A stretch of DNA of 64,000 bases from contig JANNNX010000050.1 in NCBI GenBank assembly GCA_031398745.1, positions 4,327 through 68,326 on the forward strand. Reading direction: 5' to 3'. The translations under genes were made by a program, and so were the position numbers. Of this stretch, positions 9,121-16,869 are shown one piece after another (positions within the stretch are counted from its first letter, which is position 1; each line of letters starts with the position of its first letter). Source of the DNA: JANNNX01 sp031398745. GTDB lineage: Bacteria; Actinomycetota; Acidimicrobiia; Acidimicrobiales; CADCSY01. Below the pieces are notes generated by a model. It was not told the DNA's origin and ran no database searches. It saw only the letters and a list, made by a program, of their open reading frames with translations.

Positions 9121-10986
9121 GTGACCGCGACACCGGTGCGGGCGGTGTCGCGGTCTACCATCGCCGCCCCAGGACAGGCCTCTTTGAGGGGGGAAGCCAT
9201 CCTCACCGGACCACACGCGGTGGCGCGAGCCGCCTCGCCCGAGACCAACCCGCGCCGACGTTGGACCCGCCGCGACACCGCCGCGGTCGCGGTCCTGGTG
9301 GTGGTGGCCGCCTACGCCTCGGTGCGGATCCTCGCCGCCGGCCGGGGCCTGACCTTCTTCTACGACGAGTGGTCCTTCGTCCAGGAGCGCCGCCACACCT
9401 CCCTCGACACCGTGCTGGGCAGCCACAACGGCCACCTCTCGGCCACCACCGCCCTCATCTACCAGGGCCTGTTCAAGGTCGTCGGACTGGCCGACTACAC
9501 CCCCTACCGGGTGCTGGTGCTCGGCTGCCACATGGTCTGCGTCGGCACCCTGTTCGCCTACGTGCGGAGCCGGAGCGGTGCCGGCGCGGCCCTGCTCGCC
9601 GGCACCCTTCTGGCCTGCTTCGGGGCCGGCGCCCAGAACCTGCTCTGGCCCTTCCAGATCGGCTTCCTGCTGAGCATCGCCGGCGCCCTGGGCGCCCTCC
9701 TGGTGCTCGACGGCCGGGGGCGCTGGGCCGACGGCACGGTCGCGGTGGTGCTGCTGGTGGCACTGGCCTCCTCCGGCATCGGCGTGGTGGCGGTGGCCGC
9801 GGTCACCGTGCGCCTGGTGGCCGAGCGGTCGTGGCGGCGGCTCTGGGTGAGCGTCGGACCCGGCCTGCTCTACGTCGCCTGGCACGCGATCTGGGGGGTC
9901 TCCCAGAGCCAGCGCGCCAACCTGGCCCGCACCCCGGCCTTCGTGCGGGATGCCGGCGGCGCGGCCTGGACCTGGATGGTGGGGCTCGACGGCCGGCACA
10001 CGACCGCCGCCTTCGCCGGGGGCCTACTGGTGCTGATCGGACTGGCCGGGGTCGCTCGGGTGCGGCGATGGCCAGTGGAGCTCAGCGGCGTCCTCGCCGG
10101 GCTCACCCTCACCTTCGGGTTCTGGGCCATCACCGGCCTCAGCCGAGCCCAGCTCAACCTGCCGGCCTCGAGCCGCTACCTCTACCCGGGCGCCGTGTTC
10201 AGCATCGTGCTGCTCGCCGAGTTGGCCCGGGTGACCAAGCTCCACCCCGTCGCTCTGGTCGGGTTGGCGGCGGTGGTGGCCACGGCGGTGGTCGGCAACC
10301 TCGGTGCCCTCGAGCGCGAAGAGGACCTCGCGCATCTGGCCAACACCCAGGTACGGGCCGAGCTGGGGGCCGTCGAGATGGCCCGCGACACCATCCCGGC
10401 CGACGCCCTACCCGACTGGCTGTGGATGCCGATGCTGCGCGCCGGGCCCTACCTGGGGGCGGTCGACGAGCTCGGCTCACCCGCGTTCCGGGTCGAGGAG
10501 ATCCGGGCCCAGTCACCCCAGGTCCGGTTCGCGGCGGACGAGGTCCTGCGGTCCGGCGTCCAGCCCGACCACGAGGCCGAGCCTCGTCGGCTCCGCTGCC
10601 GCCCGCTCGAGGCCGACGGGGAGGGAGGGCTGCACATCCGAGCCGGGCACCTCTGGATCCCGGGGTCCTCGCAGGTGTGGCTGCGGTCGTTCTCCGAGCG
10701 CTACGCCCCGCTGCCAACCGCCACCGCCAGCGAGGACCGGGCCGGCGTGGTCCGCCTGCCCCCCGTCCCCTGGACCGTGCGGGTGACCGGCCCGGAGGCC
10801 GTCCCCGGCGCCGAGCTGCCGACCGAATTCGAGCTGGCCGACCGAGCCGCCCTCGACACCATTCGCACCTTCGCCGATCTGGCCCGGGTCGCCGACCTCC
10901 CGTCCCCGCCCGAGCACCTGGCCGATCTCGCGCTGCCCCCGCTGGGCTGCGACGACATTGCGGCCACCCCCACGCCCGGCTTCTAG
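9121..10986 (+). CDS. polytopic membrane protein, GT-C-like, paralogue of the 3280-4986 protein
   Basis: A 621-residue membrane protein from a GTG at 9121, transcribed away from the glycosyltransferase operon. A GTG at 9220 is an alternative start that leaves the first helix intact. The first helix ends in FFYDEWSF, followed by SHNGHLS, GAQNLLWPFQIGF and SSGIGVVAVAAV. These landmarks are shared in order with the protein at 3280-4986. About ten helices reach residue ~400; the last 220 residues are hydrophilic and contain paired cysteines (LRCRPL and PPLGCDD). The acidic DEW loop suggests a GT-C glycosyltransferase acting on the outer face of the membrane. The donor and acceptor are unknown. 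Confidence 0.8.
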   Translation: MTATPVRAVSRSTIAAPGQASLRGEAILTGPHAVARAASPETNPRRRWTRRDTAAVAVLVVVAAYASVRILAAGRGLTFFYDEWSFVQERRHTSLDTVLGSHNGHLSATTALIYQGLFKVVGLADYTPYRVLVLGCHMVCVGTLFAYVRSRSGAGAALLAGTLLACFGAGAQNLLWPFQIGFLLSIAGALGALLVLDGRGRWADGTVAVVLLVALASSGIGVVAVAAVTVRLVAERSWRRLWVSVGPGLLYVAWHAIWGVSQSQRANLARTPAFVRDAGGAAWTWMVGLDGRHTTAAFAGGLLVLIGLAGVARVRRWPVELSGVLAGLTLTFGFWAITGLSRAQLNLPASSRYLYPGAVFSIVLLAELARVTKLHPVALVGLAAVVATAVVGNLGALEREEDLAHLANTQVRAELGAVEMARDTIPADALPDWLWMPMLRAGPYLGAVDELGSPAFRVEEIRAQSPQVRFAADEVLRSGVQPDHEAEPRRLRCRPLEADGEGGLHIRAGHLWIPGSSQVWLRSFSERYAPLPTATASEDRAGVVRLPPVPWTVRVTGPEAVPGAELPTEFELADRAALDTIRTFADLARVADLPSPPEHLADLALPPLGCDDIAATPTPGF

Positions 10987-11005
10987 CCGCGAGCGAGCCC
11001 GGCGC

Positions 11006-11974
11006 CTATCGGGGGTCGAGGAGCCCCAGAGCGAGGCCGTCGAGGAGGTCGGACTCCGAGACCAGCAGCTCCTCGACGTCGAAGTAGCGCATGGCCGCCA
11101 CCAGCACGCAGCACCCGCCGACGATGACGTCAACCCGACCGGGCTCGAGGCCCGGGTTGTGGGCTCGGTCGGCCCTCGACTCGGTGGCCAGGGTCCTGAA
11201 CACGTCCTCGGCCGCGGCCCGGGTGAGGACGAAGTGGTGGATGCGATCACGGTCGTAGGTCACCAGCCCCTGCTCGACCGCGGCCACCGTCGAGATGGTG
11301 CCGGCCACGCCGATCATGCGGCGGGCCTGGCGCGACGCCGGGACCTCCCGGGCCACGTCGTCGAGGTGGGCCTGGACCACGCTGATGGCGGCCGACAGCT
11401 CGTCGGGGGCGGGGGGGTCGGTGTGCAGGAACCGCTCAGTCAGCCGGACGCAGCCCACGTCGATGGACAGGACCCCCTCGGCCTCGGTGGTGCCGACCAC
11501 GAACTCCGTCGAGCCCCCGCCGATGTCGACCACCAGGAAGGGGCCGTCGGCCGGGTCGAGGCCGGCGGTGGCGCCCCGGAACGAGGTCGACCCCTCGTCG
11601 GCCCCGGCCAGCAGGTCGGGTCGGACCCCGACGACGGCCTCGATGGCATCGAAGAGCTCGTCACGATTGGCGGCGTCGCGGGCGGCCGAGGTGGCGCTGA
11701 CCCGCACCGTCCGGGGCCCGGGCACGACGCCGTGGCGATCCATGACCTGGCGGTAGCCGGCCAGCGCGGCGACCGTGCGCTCGATGGCGGCCGGGGCCAG
11801 GCGACCGGTCCGGTCGACCCCCTCGCCCAGGCGGGTGATGGTCATGAGCCGCTCGAGGGTCTCGAGGCCGGGTTCACCCCCGCCCGCCGGCCGGGCGACC
11901 AGCAGCCGGGTCGAGTTGGTGCCGCAGTCGATCGACGCCACCACCGGCCGGTCCTGGGCCGGATGCTCACCCAT
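11006..11974 (-). CDS. ppx: Ppx/GppA family exopolyphosphatase
   Basis: A 322-residue member of the Ppx/GppA family (ASKHA fold), which cleaves terminal phosphate from polyphosphate or pppGpp. The phosphate-1 loop is VASIDCGTNSTRLLV at residues ~11-25. An ATSAARDAANRDE segment and the phosphate-2 loop VVDIGGGSTEFV follow, then GVAGTISTVAAV near residue 220. The length fits the short actinobacterial type. The start overlaps the end of the DUF501 gene by 8 bases. The order eno, ftsB, DUF501, ppx is the one known in mycobacteria, which supports the assignment. Whether it prefers polyphosphate or pppGpp cannot be told. Confidence 0.93.
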   Translation of the reverse strand: MGEHPAQDRPVVASIDCGTNSTRLLVARPAGGGEPGLETLERLMTITRLGEGVDRTGRLAPAAIERTVAALAGYRQVMDRHGVVPGPRTVRVSATSAARDAANRDELFDAIEAVVGVRPDLLAGADEGSTSFRGATAGLDPADGPFLVVDIGGGSTEFVVGTTEAEGVLSIDVGCVRLTERFLHTDPPAPDELSAAISVVQAHLDDVAREVPASRQARRMIGVAGTISTVAAVEQGLVTYDRDRIHHFVLTRAAAEDVFRTLATESRADRAHNPGLEPGRVDVIVGGCCVLVAAMRYFDVEELLVSESDLLDGLALGLLDPR

Positions 11975-12443
11975 GGGTCGACCCCGTTGTCGGCGACTCC
12001 GCCTGGCTCAGCCGCTCGGCGACCCAGCGCCCCACCGGGTCGTCGCCGCCCGCCAGGTGCCAGGCGTAGTGGGCGTGGAGGCACTTGACCCCGACACGGG
12101 TGCCGCCGACGCCTTCGGTCGGGCGTCGACCGGGCCACCCCACGGGGATGGCCCGGTCGCGCTCGAGGGCGTAGCGGCGGTGGGCATCGGCCAGCTCGAG
12201 CGGGTCGACCTCGGCCTCGGCCCGCCGGATCCCGCCGTCGGACTCCAACCGGGCCACGGCTCGGTGCTGAGCCCGGCCGACCAGCCAGAAGCGGGTCGGC
12301 ATGGGCGTCCCGTCGTGGAGCAGTGGGGCGTTGCGGATCACCACCGGCCCGTCCTGGTCGCGGACCACCACCTCGAACGCCCCCGCCGGTTCCCGGCCCA
12401 GCAGCGCAGCCACCGTGGCATGGTCGTCGGTCGGGCGGGCCAC
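11967..12443 (-). CDS. DUF501 family protein
   Basis: A 158-residue DUF501 protein, a family nearly always found between ftsB/divIC and ppx in Actinobacteria. Visible family features are the N-terminal LLGREPAGAFEVVVR, NAPLLHDGTPMPTRFWL and the C-terminal GVKCLHAHYAWHLAGGDDPVG with its Cys and His cluster. The cluster could bind a metal, but this is inference. Function is unknown. It overlaps ppx by 8 bases and is separated from ftsB by the inserted nuclease-like gene and its flanking repeats, so its promoter may now lie within or next to the first palindrome. Confidence 0.92.
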   Translation of the reverse strand: MARPTDDHATVAALLGREPAGAFEVVVRDQDGPVVIRNAPLLHDGTPMPTRFWLVGRAQHRAVARLESDGGIRRAEAEVDPLELADAHRRYALERDRAIPVGWPGRRPTEGVGGTRVGVKCLHAHYAWHLAGGDDPVGRWVAERLSQAESPTTGSTHG

Positions 12444-12476
12444 GCCCCGTTCCTACCACCCCCGCGCCGCCCGCCC

Positions 12477-12527
12477 CCGGCCGGGATGCATACCTGTCGG
12501 ATTCCGGGACCCATGCATCCCGGCCGG
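12477..12527. repeat. palindromic repeat, copy 1
   Basis: Perfect 15-base inverted arms CCGGCCGGGATGCAT (12477-12491) and ATGCATCCCGGCCGG (12513-12527) enclose a 21-base loop. The core (12483-12521) differs from copy 2 (13581-13619) at only three positions and is in the same orientation. It lies between the DUF501 start and the AbiEi-like gene start, 33 bases before the latter. As DNA it can form a cruciform and as RNA a strong hairpin. It resembles a REP-type element; no transposase-like partner other than the adjacent gene was seen. Confidence 0.9.
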
Positions 12528-12560
12528 TGGGATGTCACACCCCGTCGGCAAGCTCCGGCT

Positions 12561-13502
12561 ATGACACGTGGACAGCTTGATGCCGCGGTCGCGGCCGTCG
12601 CCGGTGCCCAGTACGGGGTTGTCGGCCGGGGCCAGATCCTGGCCCTGGGCGGCGACGACCGACTCATCCACCGCCGAGTGACGGCCGGCCGACTCCGGGC
12701 CCTCGACCCCGGGGTCTACGCCCTCCAGGGGTGGCCGCGGTGCTGGGAGCAGGAGCTGTGGCGAGCCCTCCAGGTCACGGCACCCGGAGGGGTCGCCTCC
12801 CACCAGGCGGCGGCCGTCGTCCACGGGCTATGGACCGGCGGCGGAGCCCCCGTCGTCGTGCTCCTCTCCCACGACTCCTCCCAGAGGCCCCGACCCGGGA
12901 TGACCGTCCGGCGCAGCCGGCGGATCCCGTCCGATCACCTGACGACCGTGGACAGCATCCCGGTCACCACCGTCGAGCGGACGATCGTCGACCTGGCCGC
13001 GGTGGTCCGTCGAGGGCGGCTCGAGGCCGTCGTCGACGACGCCGTGTCGAGCCGCCGCACCAGCTACCGACAGGTCGCCGCGGTCGCCGGCGCGCTGGCC
13101 GGGGGCGGCCGGCGGGGCTCCGCCCTGCTCGGTCGGATCCTCGACGAACGGACCGTCGTGCGCGGGCCGGCGCAGTCGAGCCTCGAACGCCGCCTCCACC
13201 AACTGGTGGCCGAGGCCGGATTGCCGCCCCTGCAGCGCCAGTTCGGCCACCCCGGACGCCAGCACCAGACGGGCTGCGTCGACGGCGCCTGGCCCGAGGT
13301 CCGGCTCGTGGTCGAAGTCGACGGCCGTCGCTGGCACACCCGGATCGCCGACCTCCGGCGGGACCACGAACGGGACCTGGATGCTGCCCGACAGGGGTGG
13401 ATCACCATCCGCCTGCTCTACGAGGACATCGTGGGCGACCCGGAGGGCACCATCGCCGCCCTCCTCGAGGCCTACGGGGCCCGCCTCCAGTCCGTGGCCT
13501 GA
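12561..13502 (+). CDS. AbiEi-antitoxin-like / DUF559 nuclease-like protein
   Basis: A 313-residue two-part protein. The N-terminus (residues ~1-60: VVGRGQILALGG, IHRRVTAGRLRALDPGVYAL) matches the winged-helix domain of type IV AbiEi-like antitoxins. A middle part (SHQAAAVVHGLW and TTVERTIVDLA) is common to this group. The C-terminus (residues ~225-313: VRLVVEVDGRRWHTRIADLRRD and GWITIRLLYEDI) matches DUF559, a small Vsr/PD-(D/E)XK-like nuclease fold. No AbiEii toxin gene is adjacent. The gene lies on the opposite strand inside the conserved ftsB-DUF501 interval and is bracketed by two direct copies of a palindromic repeat. Acquisition as a unit is likely. The biochemical role is unproven. Confidence 0.88.
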   Translation: MTRGQLDAAVAAVAGAQYGVVGRGQILALGGDDRLIHRRVTAGRLRALDPGVYALQGWPRCWEQELWRALQVTAPGGVASHQAAAVVHGLWTGGGAPVVVLLSHDSSQRPRPGMTVRRSRRIPSDHLTTVDSIPVTTVERTIVDLAAVVRRGRLEAVVDDAVSSRRTSYRQVAAVAGALAGGGRRGSALLGRILDERTVVRGPAQSSLERRLHQLVAEAGLPPLQRQFGHPGRQHQTGCVDGAWPEVRLVVEVDGRRWHTRIADLRRDHERDLDAARQGWITIRLLYEDIVGDPEGTIAALLEAYGARLQSVA

Positions 13503-13577
13503 GGGCCGCCCCCTCGAGCCGTCCGGGCCCGGCCGCTCCGGCCGCTGCCGCCCACCCCTCCAGCCGGATCCCCTCGA

Positions 13578-13622
13578 GCCGGGATGCATGGCTGTCGGAT
13601 TCCGGGAGCCATGCATCCCGGC
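13578..13622. repeat. palindromic repeat, copy 2
   Basis: Perfect 16-base arms, GCCGGGATGCATGGCT at 13578-13593 and its complement at 13607-13622, surround a 13-base loop (GTCGGATTCCGGG). It lies 75 bases after the AbiEi/DUF559 gene, in the same orientation as copy 1, so the gene is flanked by direct copies. It could also act as the gene's transcription terminator, but there is no T tract. Confidence 0.9.
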
Positions 13623-13631
13623 CCGAGGCGG

Positions 13632-13715
13632 CGGCCCGGCGCATCCCGGCCCGGCGCATCCCGGCGCGGCCCGGCCCGGCGCGGCCCGAGGCGGTGGGGC
13701 CCGGGGTGCGGGGGT
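13632..13715. repeat. GC-only tandem repeat tract
   Basis: Two adjacent copies of CGGCCCGGCGCATCC (13632-13646 and 13647-13661) run into a low-complexity stretch of CGGCC/CGGCG units up to about 13715, just before the ftsB stop. The repeated GCATCC echoes the half-site of the neighbouring palindrome. It may be a degraded repeat array or slippage product. No coding potential is evident. Confidence 0.7.
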
Positions 13716-13721
13716 GGCGGG

Positions 13722-14123
13722 TTACCAGAGGTCGGTGAGGCCCTGCCAGGTGAGTTGGACGATCCGGCGGACGCCCGTCGGCGTCTCCTCGGGGACCACG
13801 TCGGTGGGGGCGACCACCGAGGGCTCGGACGTGTCGTCGGCGGTCTCGTCCGGCGGCGGCAGCACCACGTAGGCCTCCTCCCCCGGCATCACCATGCTGA
13901 AGTCGCGCCGGGCGATGTCGGCCACCGTCTCGGGGTCCTGCAGGTCTCGGGCCTGCTGCTCGAGGTCGGCGTTCTCCTCCTCCAGGGCGGCCAGCTCGTC
14001 CTGGGCCCGGCGAGCCGAAGCCTGCTGAGCCAGCCAGGTCCGGGTGGGAAACACCCCGACGACGATCAGCAGGGTGATGCCGACGGCCAGCACGGCCACG
14101 GTGATCCGCCGGGCAGCCGCCAC
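13722..14123 (-). CDS. ftsB: septum formation initiator, FtsB/DivIC family
   Basis: A 133-residue bitopic protein: a transmembrane helix at residues ~7-25, then a leucine-zipper-like coiled coil (~35-65, EELAALEEENADLEQQ-like), and the family signature of a helix followed by ARRDFSMVMPGEEAYVVLP. FtsB/DivIC links FtsL and FtsQ in the divisome and signals septal peptidoglycan synthesis. The acidic, proline- and threonine-rich tail after residue 90 is longer than in proteobacterial FtsB and common in Actinobacteria. The GTG start at 14123 lies 2 bases after the eno stop, so the two are co-transcribed. Confidence 0.93.
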   Translation of the reverse strand: MAAARRITVAVLAVGITLLIVVGVFPTRTWLAQQASARRAQDELAALEEENADLEQQARDLQDPETVADIARRDFSMVMPGEEAYVVLPPPDETADDTSEPSVVAPTDVVPEETPTGVRRIVQLTWQGLTDLW

Positions 14124-14125
14124 CG

Positions 14126-15415
14126 TCAGGCCCCGCCGACCCGGCTGGTGAGCGCGGCCAGGCCGCGGAAGGCGGCCACCGGCCCGAGGTCGTCCTCGAT
14201 CCGCAGCAGCTGGTTGTACTTGGCCACTCGGTCGGAGCGGGCCGGTGCCCCGGTCTTGATCTGGCCGCAGTTGGTGGCCACTGCCAGGTCGGCGATGGTC
14301 GTGTCCTCGGTCTCGCCCGAGCGGTGGGACATCACCGACGTGTACCCGGCACGGGTCGCCAGCTCGACGGTCTCGAGGGTCTCGGTCAGGGTGCCGATCT
14401 GGTTCACCTTGACCAGCACCGAGTTGGCCACCCCGGCGTCGATCCCCCGCTCGAGGCGGATGCTGTTGGTCACGAACAGGTCGTCACCGACGAGCTGCAC
14501 CCGGCTCCCGAGCTCGTCGGTGAGGGCCGTCCAGCCCTCCCAATCCTCCTCGGCCATACCGTCTTCGATCGACACGATCGGGTAGCGGGCGGCCAGGTCG
14601 CTCCAGAAGCCCACCATCTCGGTGGGGCTGAGCGAGCGGCCCTCGCTCTCGAGGCGGTAGGCGCCGTCGTGGAAGATCTCCGACGTCGCCGGGTCGAGGG
14701 CGATGGCGATCTCGTCGCCAGCACTGAAGCCGGCCTCCTCGATCGCCTCGACCAGCAGGGCGATGGCCGCCTCGTTCGACGGGAGGTCGGGGGCGAAGCC
14801 ACCCTCGTCGCCAACCCCGGTGGCCAGACCCCGCTGCTGGAGTAGTGACTTGAGGACGTGGTAGGTCTCGACCCCCCAGCGCAGCGCCTCGGCGAAGGAT
14901 GCCGCCCCCACCGGCATCACCATGAACTCCTGGAGGTCGACGTTGTTGTCGGCGTGGGCCCCGCCGTTCAGCACGTTCATCATCGGCACCGGCAACACGT
15001 GGGCGTTGGCGCCGCCGACGTAGCGGTACAGGGGCACCTCGAGCTCGGCCGCCGCCGCCCGGGCCGTCGCCAGCGAGACCCCGAGGATGGCGTTGGCTCC
15101 CAGTCGGGCCTTGTTGTCGGTCCCGTCGTGGTCGACCAGCGCGGTGTCGACCCGCCGCTGGTCGAGGGCGTCCATGCCGATGACGGCGTCGGCGATCTCG
15201 TCGTTGACGTTGCCCACCGCCCCCAGCACGCCCTTGCCTCCGTAGCGATCGCCGCCGTCCCGCAGCTCGACCGCCTCGAACTGCCCGGTCGACGCCCCCG
15301 AGGGGACGATGGCCCGACCGACGGCCCCCGAGTCGAGCCCGACCTCGACCTCGATGGTGGGGTTGCCGCGGGAATCGAGGACCTCCCGGGCCGTGACCTG
15401 CTCGATGCTGCTCAC
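14126..15415 (-). CDS. eno: enolase
   Basis: A 429-residue phosphopyruvate hydratase, converting 2-phosphoglycerate to phosphoenolpyruvate in glycolysis. Family hallmarks are present in order: REVLDSRGNPTIEVEV, PSGASTGQFEAVELRD, GDEGGFAPDL, the metal ligands in ALDPA, SIEDGM and GDDLFVTN, the catalytic Lys in VLVKVNQIGTLTE, and SHRSGETEDTTIADLAVA. The start is the GTG at 15415, with AGGAG about 11 bases upstream. The open frame extends further upstream but without family similarity. It lies between mazG (97 bases upstream) and ftsB (2 bases downstream). Confidence 0.98.
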   Translation of the reverse strand: MSSIEQVTAREVLDSRGNPTIEVEVGLDSGAVGRAIVPSGASTGQFEAVELRDGGDRYGGKGVLGAVGNVNDEIADAVIGMDALDQRRVDTALVDHDGTDNKARLGANAILGVSLATARAAAAELEVPLYRYVGGANAHVLPVPMMNVLNGGAHADNNVDLQEFMVMPVGAASFAEALRWGVETYHVLKSLLQQRGLATGVGDEGGFAPDLPSNEAAIALLVEAIEEAGFSAGDEIAIALDPATSEIFHDGAYRLESEGRSLSPTEMVGFWSDLAARYPIVSIEDGMAEEDWEGWTALTDELGSRVQLVGDDLFVTNSIRLERGIDAGVANSVLVKVNQIGTLTETLETVELATRAGYTSVMSHRSGETEDTTIADLAVATNCGQIKTGAPARSDRVAKYNQLLRIEDDLGPVAAFRGLAALTSRVGGA

Positions 15416-15512
15416 GGAAGCTGTGACTCCTGTTGCTGGTGTTGCTGGAGTGGCCTGAAACGGTAGCGGACCGAGCGTTTCCGACGGGACCGCCGACGTG
15501 GAGCCCCCGGCC

Positions 15513-16856
15513 TCAGGGCGCCATCTCGGCCCGGCGGGCATCGTCGCGGTGCCGGGCAGCCGATGCCCGCAGGGCGGCCTCGGGATCGACGCCGACCCTG
15601 CGGGCCACCGCCACCACGCTCCAGAGCGCCTCGCCCACCTCGGCGTCGGTGCCGACGGCATCGAGGTCGAGGGAGGCGGGTGGCTCCGTCGCCGCCACCT
15701 CGGCCAGGCCGAGCCCGTCGGCCTTGCGCTGCACCTTGTGGGCGTAGAGGAGCGACGGCAGATTGCCGGCGATGCCGTCCATCACCGACTCCCGACCCTT
15801 CTCGAGCGCCTTGAGCTGCTCCCAATTGCGGACCACATCGTCCGCCCCGGCCACCTCGACCTGGCCGAAGACGTGGGGATGGCGGTAGACGAGCTTGTCG
15901 TGGATGCCCCGGGCGATGCCGGCCAGGTCGAACTGGCCCTCTTCGGCCCCCAGGGTGGCGTGAAAGACGACCTGGAACAGCAGGTCGCCGAGCTCCTCCT
16001 CGAGGTGCGCCCAGCCCGCGGCACCCTCGTCGAGGGCCTCGATGGCCTCCAGAACCTCGTAGGTCTCCTCCAGCAGGTGCCGGCTGAGGCTGGCGTGGGT
16101 CTGCTCCCGGTCCCACGGGCACTCGGCCCGCAGAACCCGCACCAGCTCGGCGAAGCGGACCAGCTCGGCCGCCACCGGGGCGGCCAGCTCCGGCAGCCAC
16201 AGCGCGCTCAGGTGATCGACGACCACCGACCCCGGTCGGTCGAGATCGGCCCACGGCAACTCGAGGACCACCTCGTCGGGCAGACCGAGGTGGTGCAGCA
16301 CCACGGCGTGGGTCGGCGGCTGGTCGTCGAAGGCCAACTTGATGGCGCTCAGCACCGCCGGGTGGTCGACCTGGGCCACCAGCAACGGCCCGGTCTGTCC
16401 GGCCGCGTCCTCGGCGAAGCGGTGCCCGTCGACGATCCGCACCCCGGCGGCCACCGGGTCGACGCCCAGGGCGGCCCACGCCAGGTCGAGGAACGACAGC
16501 CCCGGGAGCAGGTCGAGCTCGACGCGGCCGTCGGCCCGGAGCAACTCAACGGTCCGCTCGGCCACCAGCGGCGAACCCGGCACCCCGTAGAGGACGGGAC
16601 CCTCGCCGGCGGCCTCGGCTTGCTCGGCGGCCTCGACCAGGCGCTCGACGATCTGGCCGTAGACCTCCTCGAGGGTGCTCGCCGTCTCGTAGACGACGTC
16701 GAAGCTGTGGGCACCGGCCAGGACCGCGGCGCTGGGGTGGCGGGTGGTCCGCACGAACCGGCGCTCGGGGGCCACCGCCTCGATCGCCTCGAGGGTGGCC
16801 GCGGTCACCAGGCCCGGGCCGGCGGGCCCCATCCCCACCACCACCGCCCGGGCCAT
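15513..16856 (-). CDS. mazG: nucleoside triphosphate pyrophosphohydrolase MazG with N-terminal tetrapyrrole-methylase-like domain
   Basis: A 447-residue fusion. Residues 1-~220 have a tetrapyrrole (corrin/porphyrin) methylase-like fold (VVVGMGPAGPGLVT at the start, PVLYGVPGSPLVAERTVELL later). Residues ~230-420 are MazG with the metal-binding EETYE and EELGD motifs and CPWDREQTHASL. MazG hydrolyses non-canonical or excess NTPs to NMP and pyrophosphate. This two-domain form is the one known from Bacillus YabN-type proteins. It starts with ATG at 16856, 13 bases after the SurA-like gene. The role of the N-terminal domain is not known. Confidence 0.95.
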   Translation of the reverse strand: MARAVVVGMGPAGPGLVTAATLEAIEAVAPERRFVRTTRHPSAAVLAGAHSFDVVYETASTLEEVYGQIVERLVEAAEQAEAAGEGPVLYGVPGSPLVAERTVELLRADGRVELDLLPGLSFLDLAWAALGVDPVAAGVRIVDGHRFAEDAAGQTGPLLVAQVDHPAVLSAIKLAFDDQPPTHAVVLHHLGLPDEVVLELPWADLDRPGSVVVDHLSALWLPELAAPVAAELVRFAELVRVLRAECPWDREQTHASLSRHLLEETYEVLEAIEALDEGAAGWAHLEEELGDLLFQVVFHATLGAEEGQFDLAGIARGIHDKLVYRHPHVFGQVEVAGADDVVRNWEQLKALEKGRESVMDGIAGNLPSLLYAHKVQRKADGLGLAEVAATEPPASLDLDAVGTDAEVGEALWSVVAVARRVGVDPEAALRASAARHRDDARRAEMAP

Positions 16857-16869
16857 GATCGAGTCTGGC

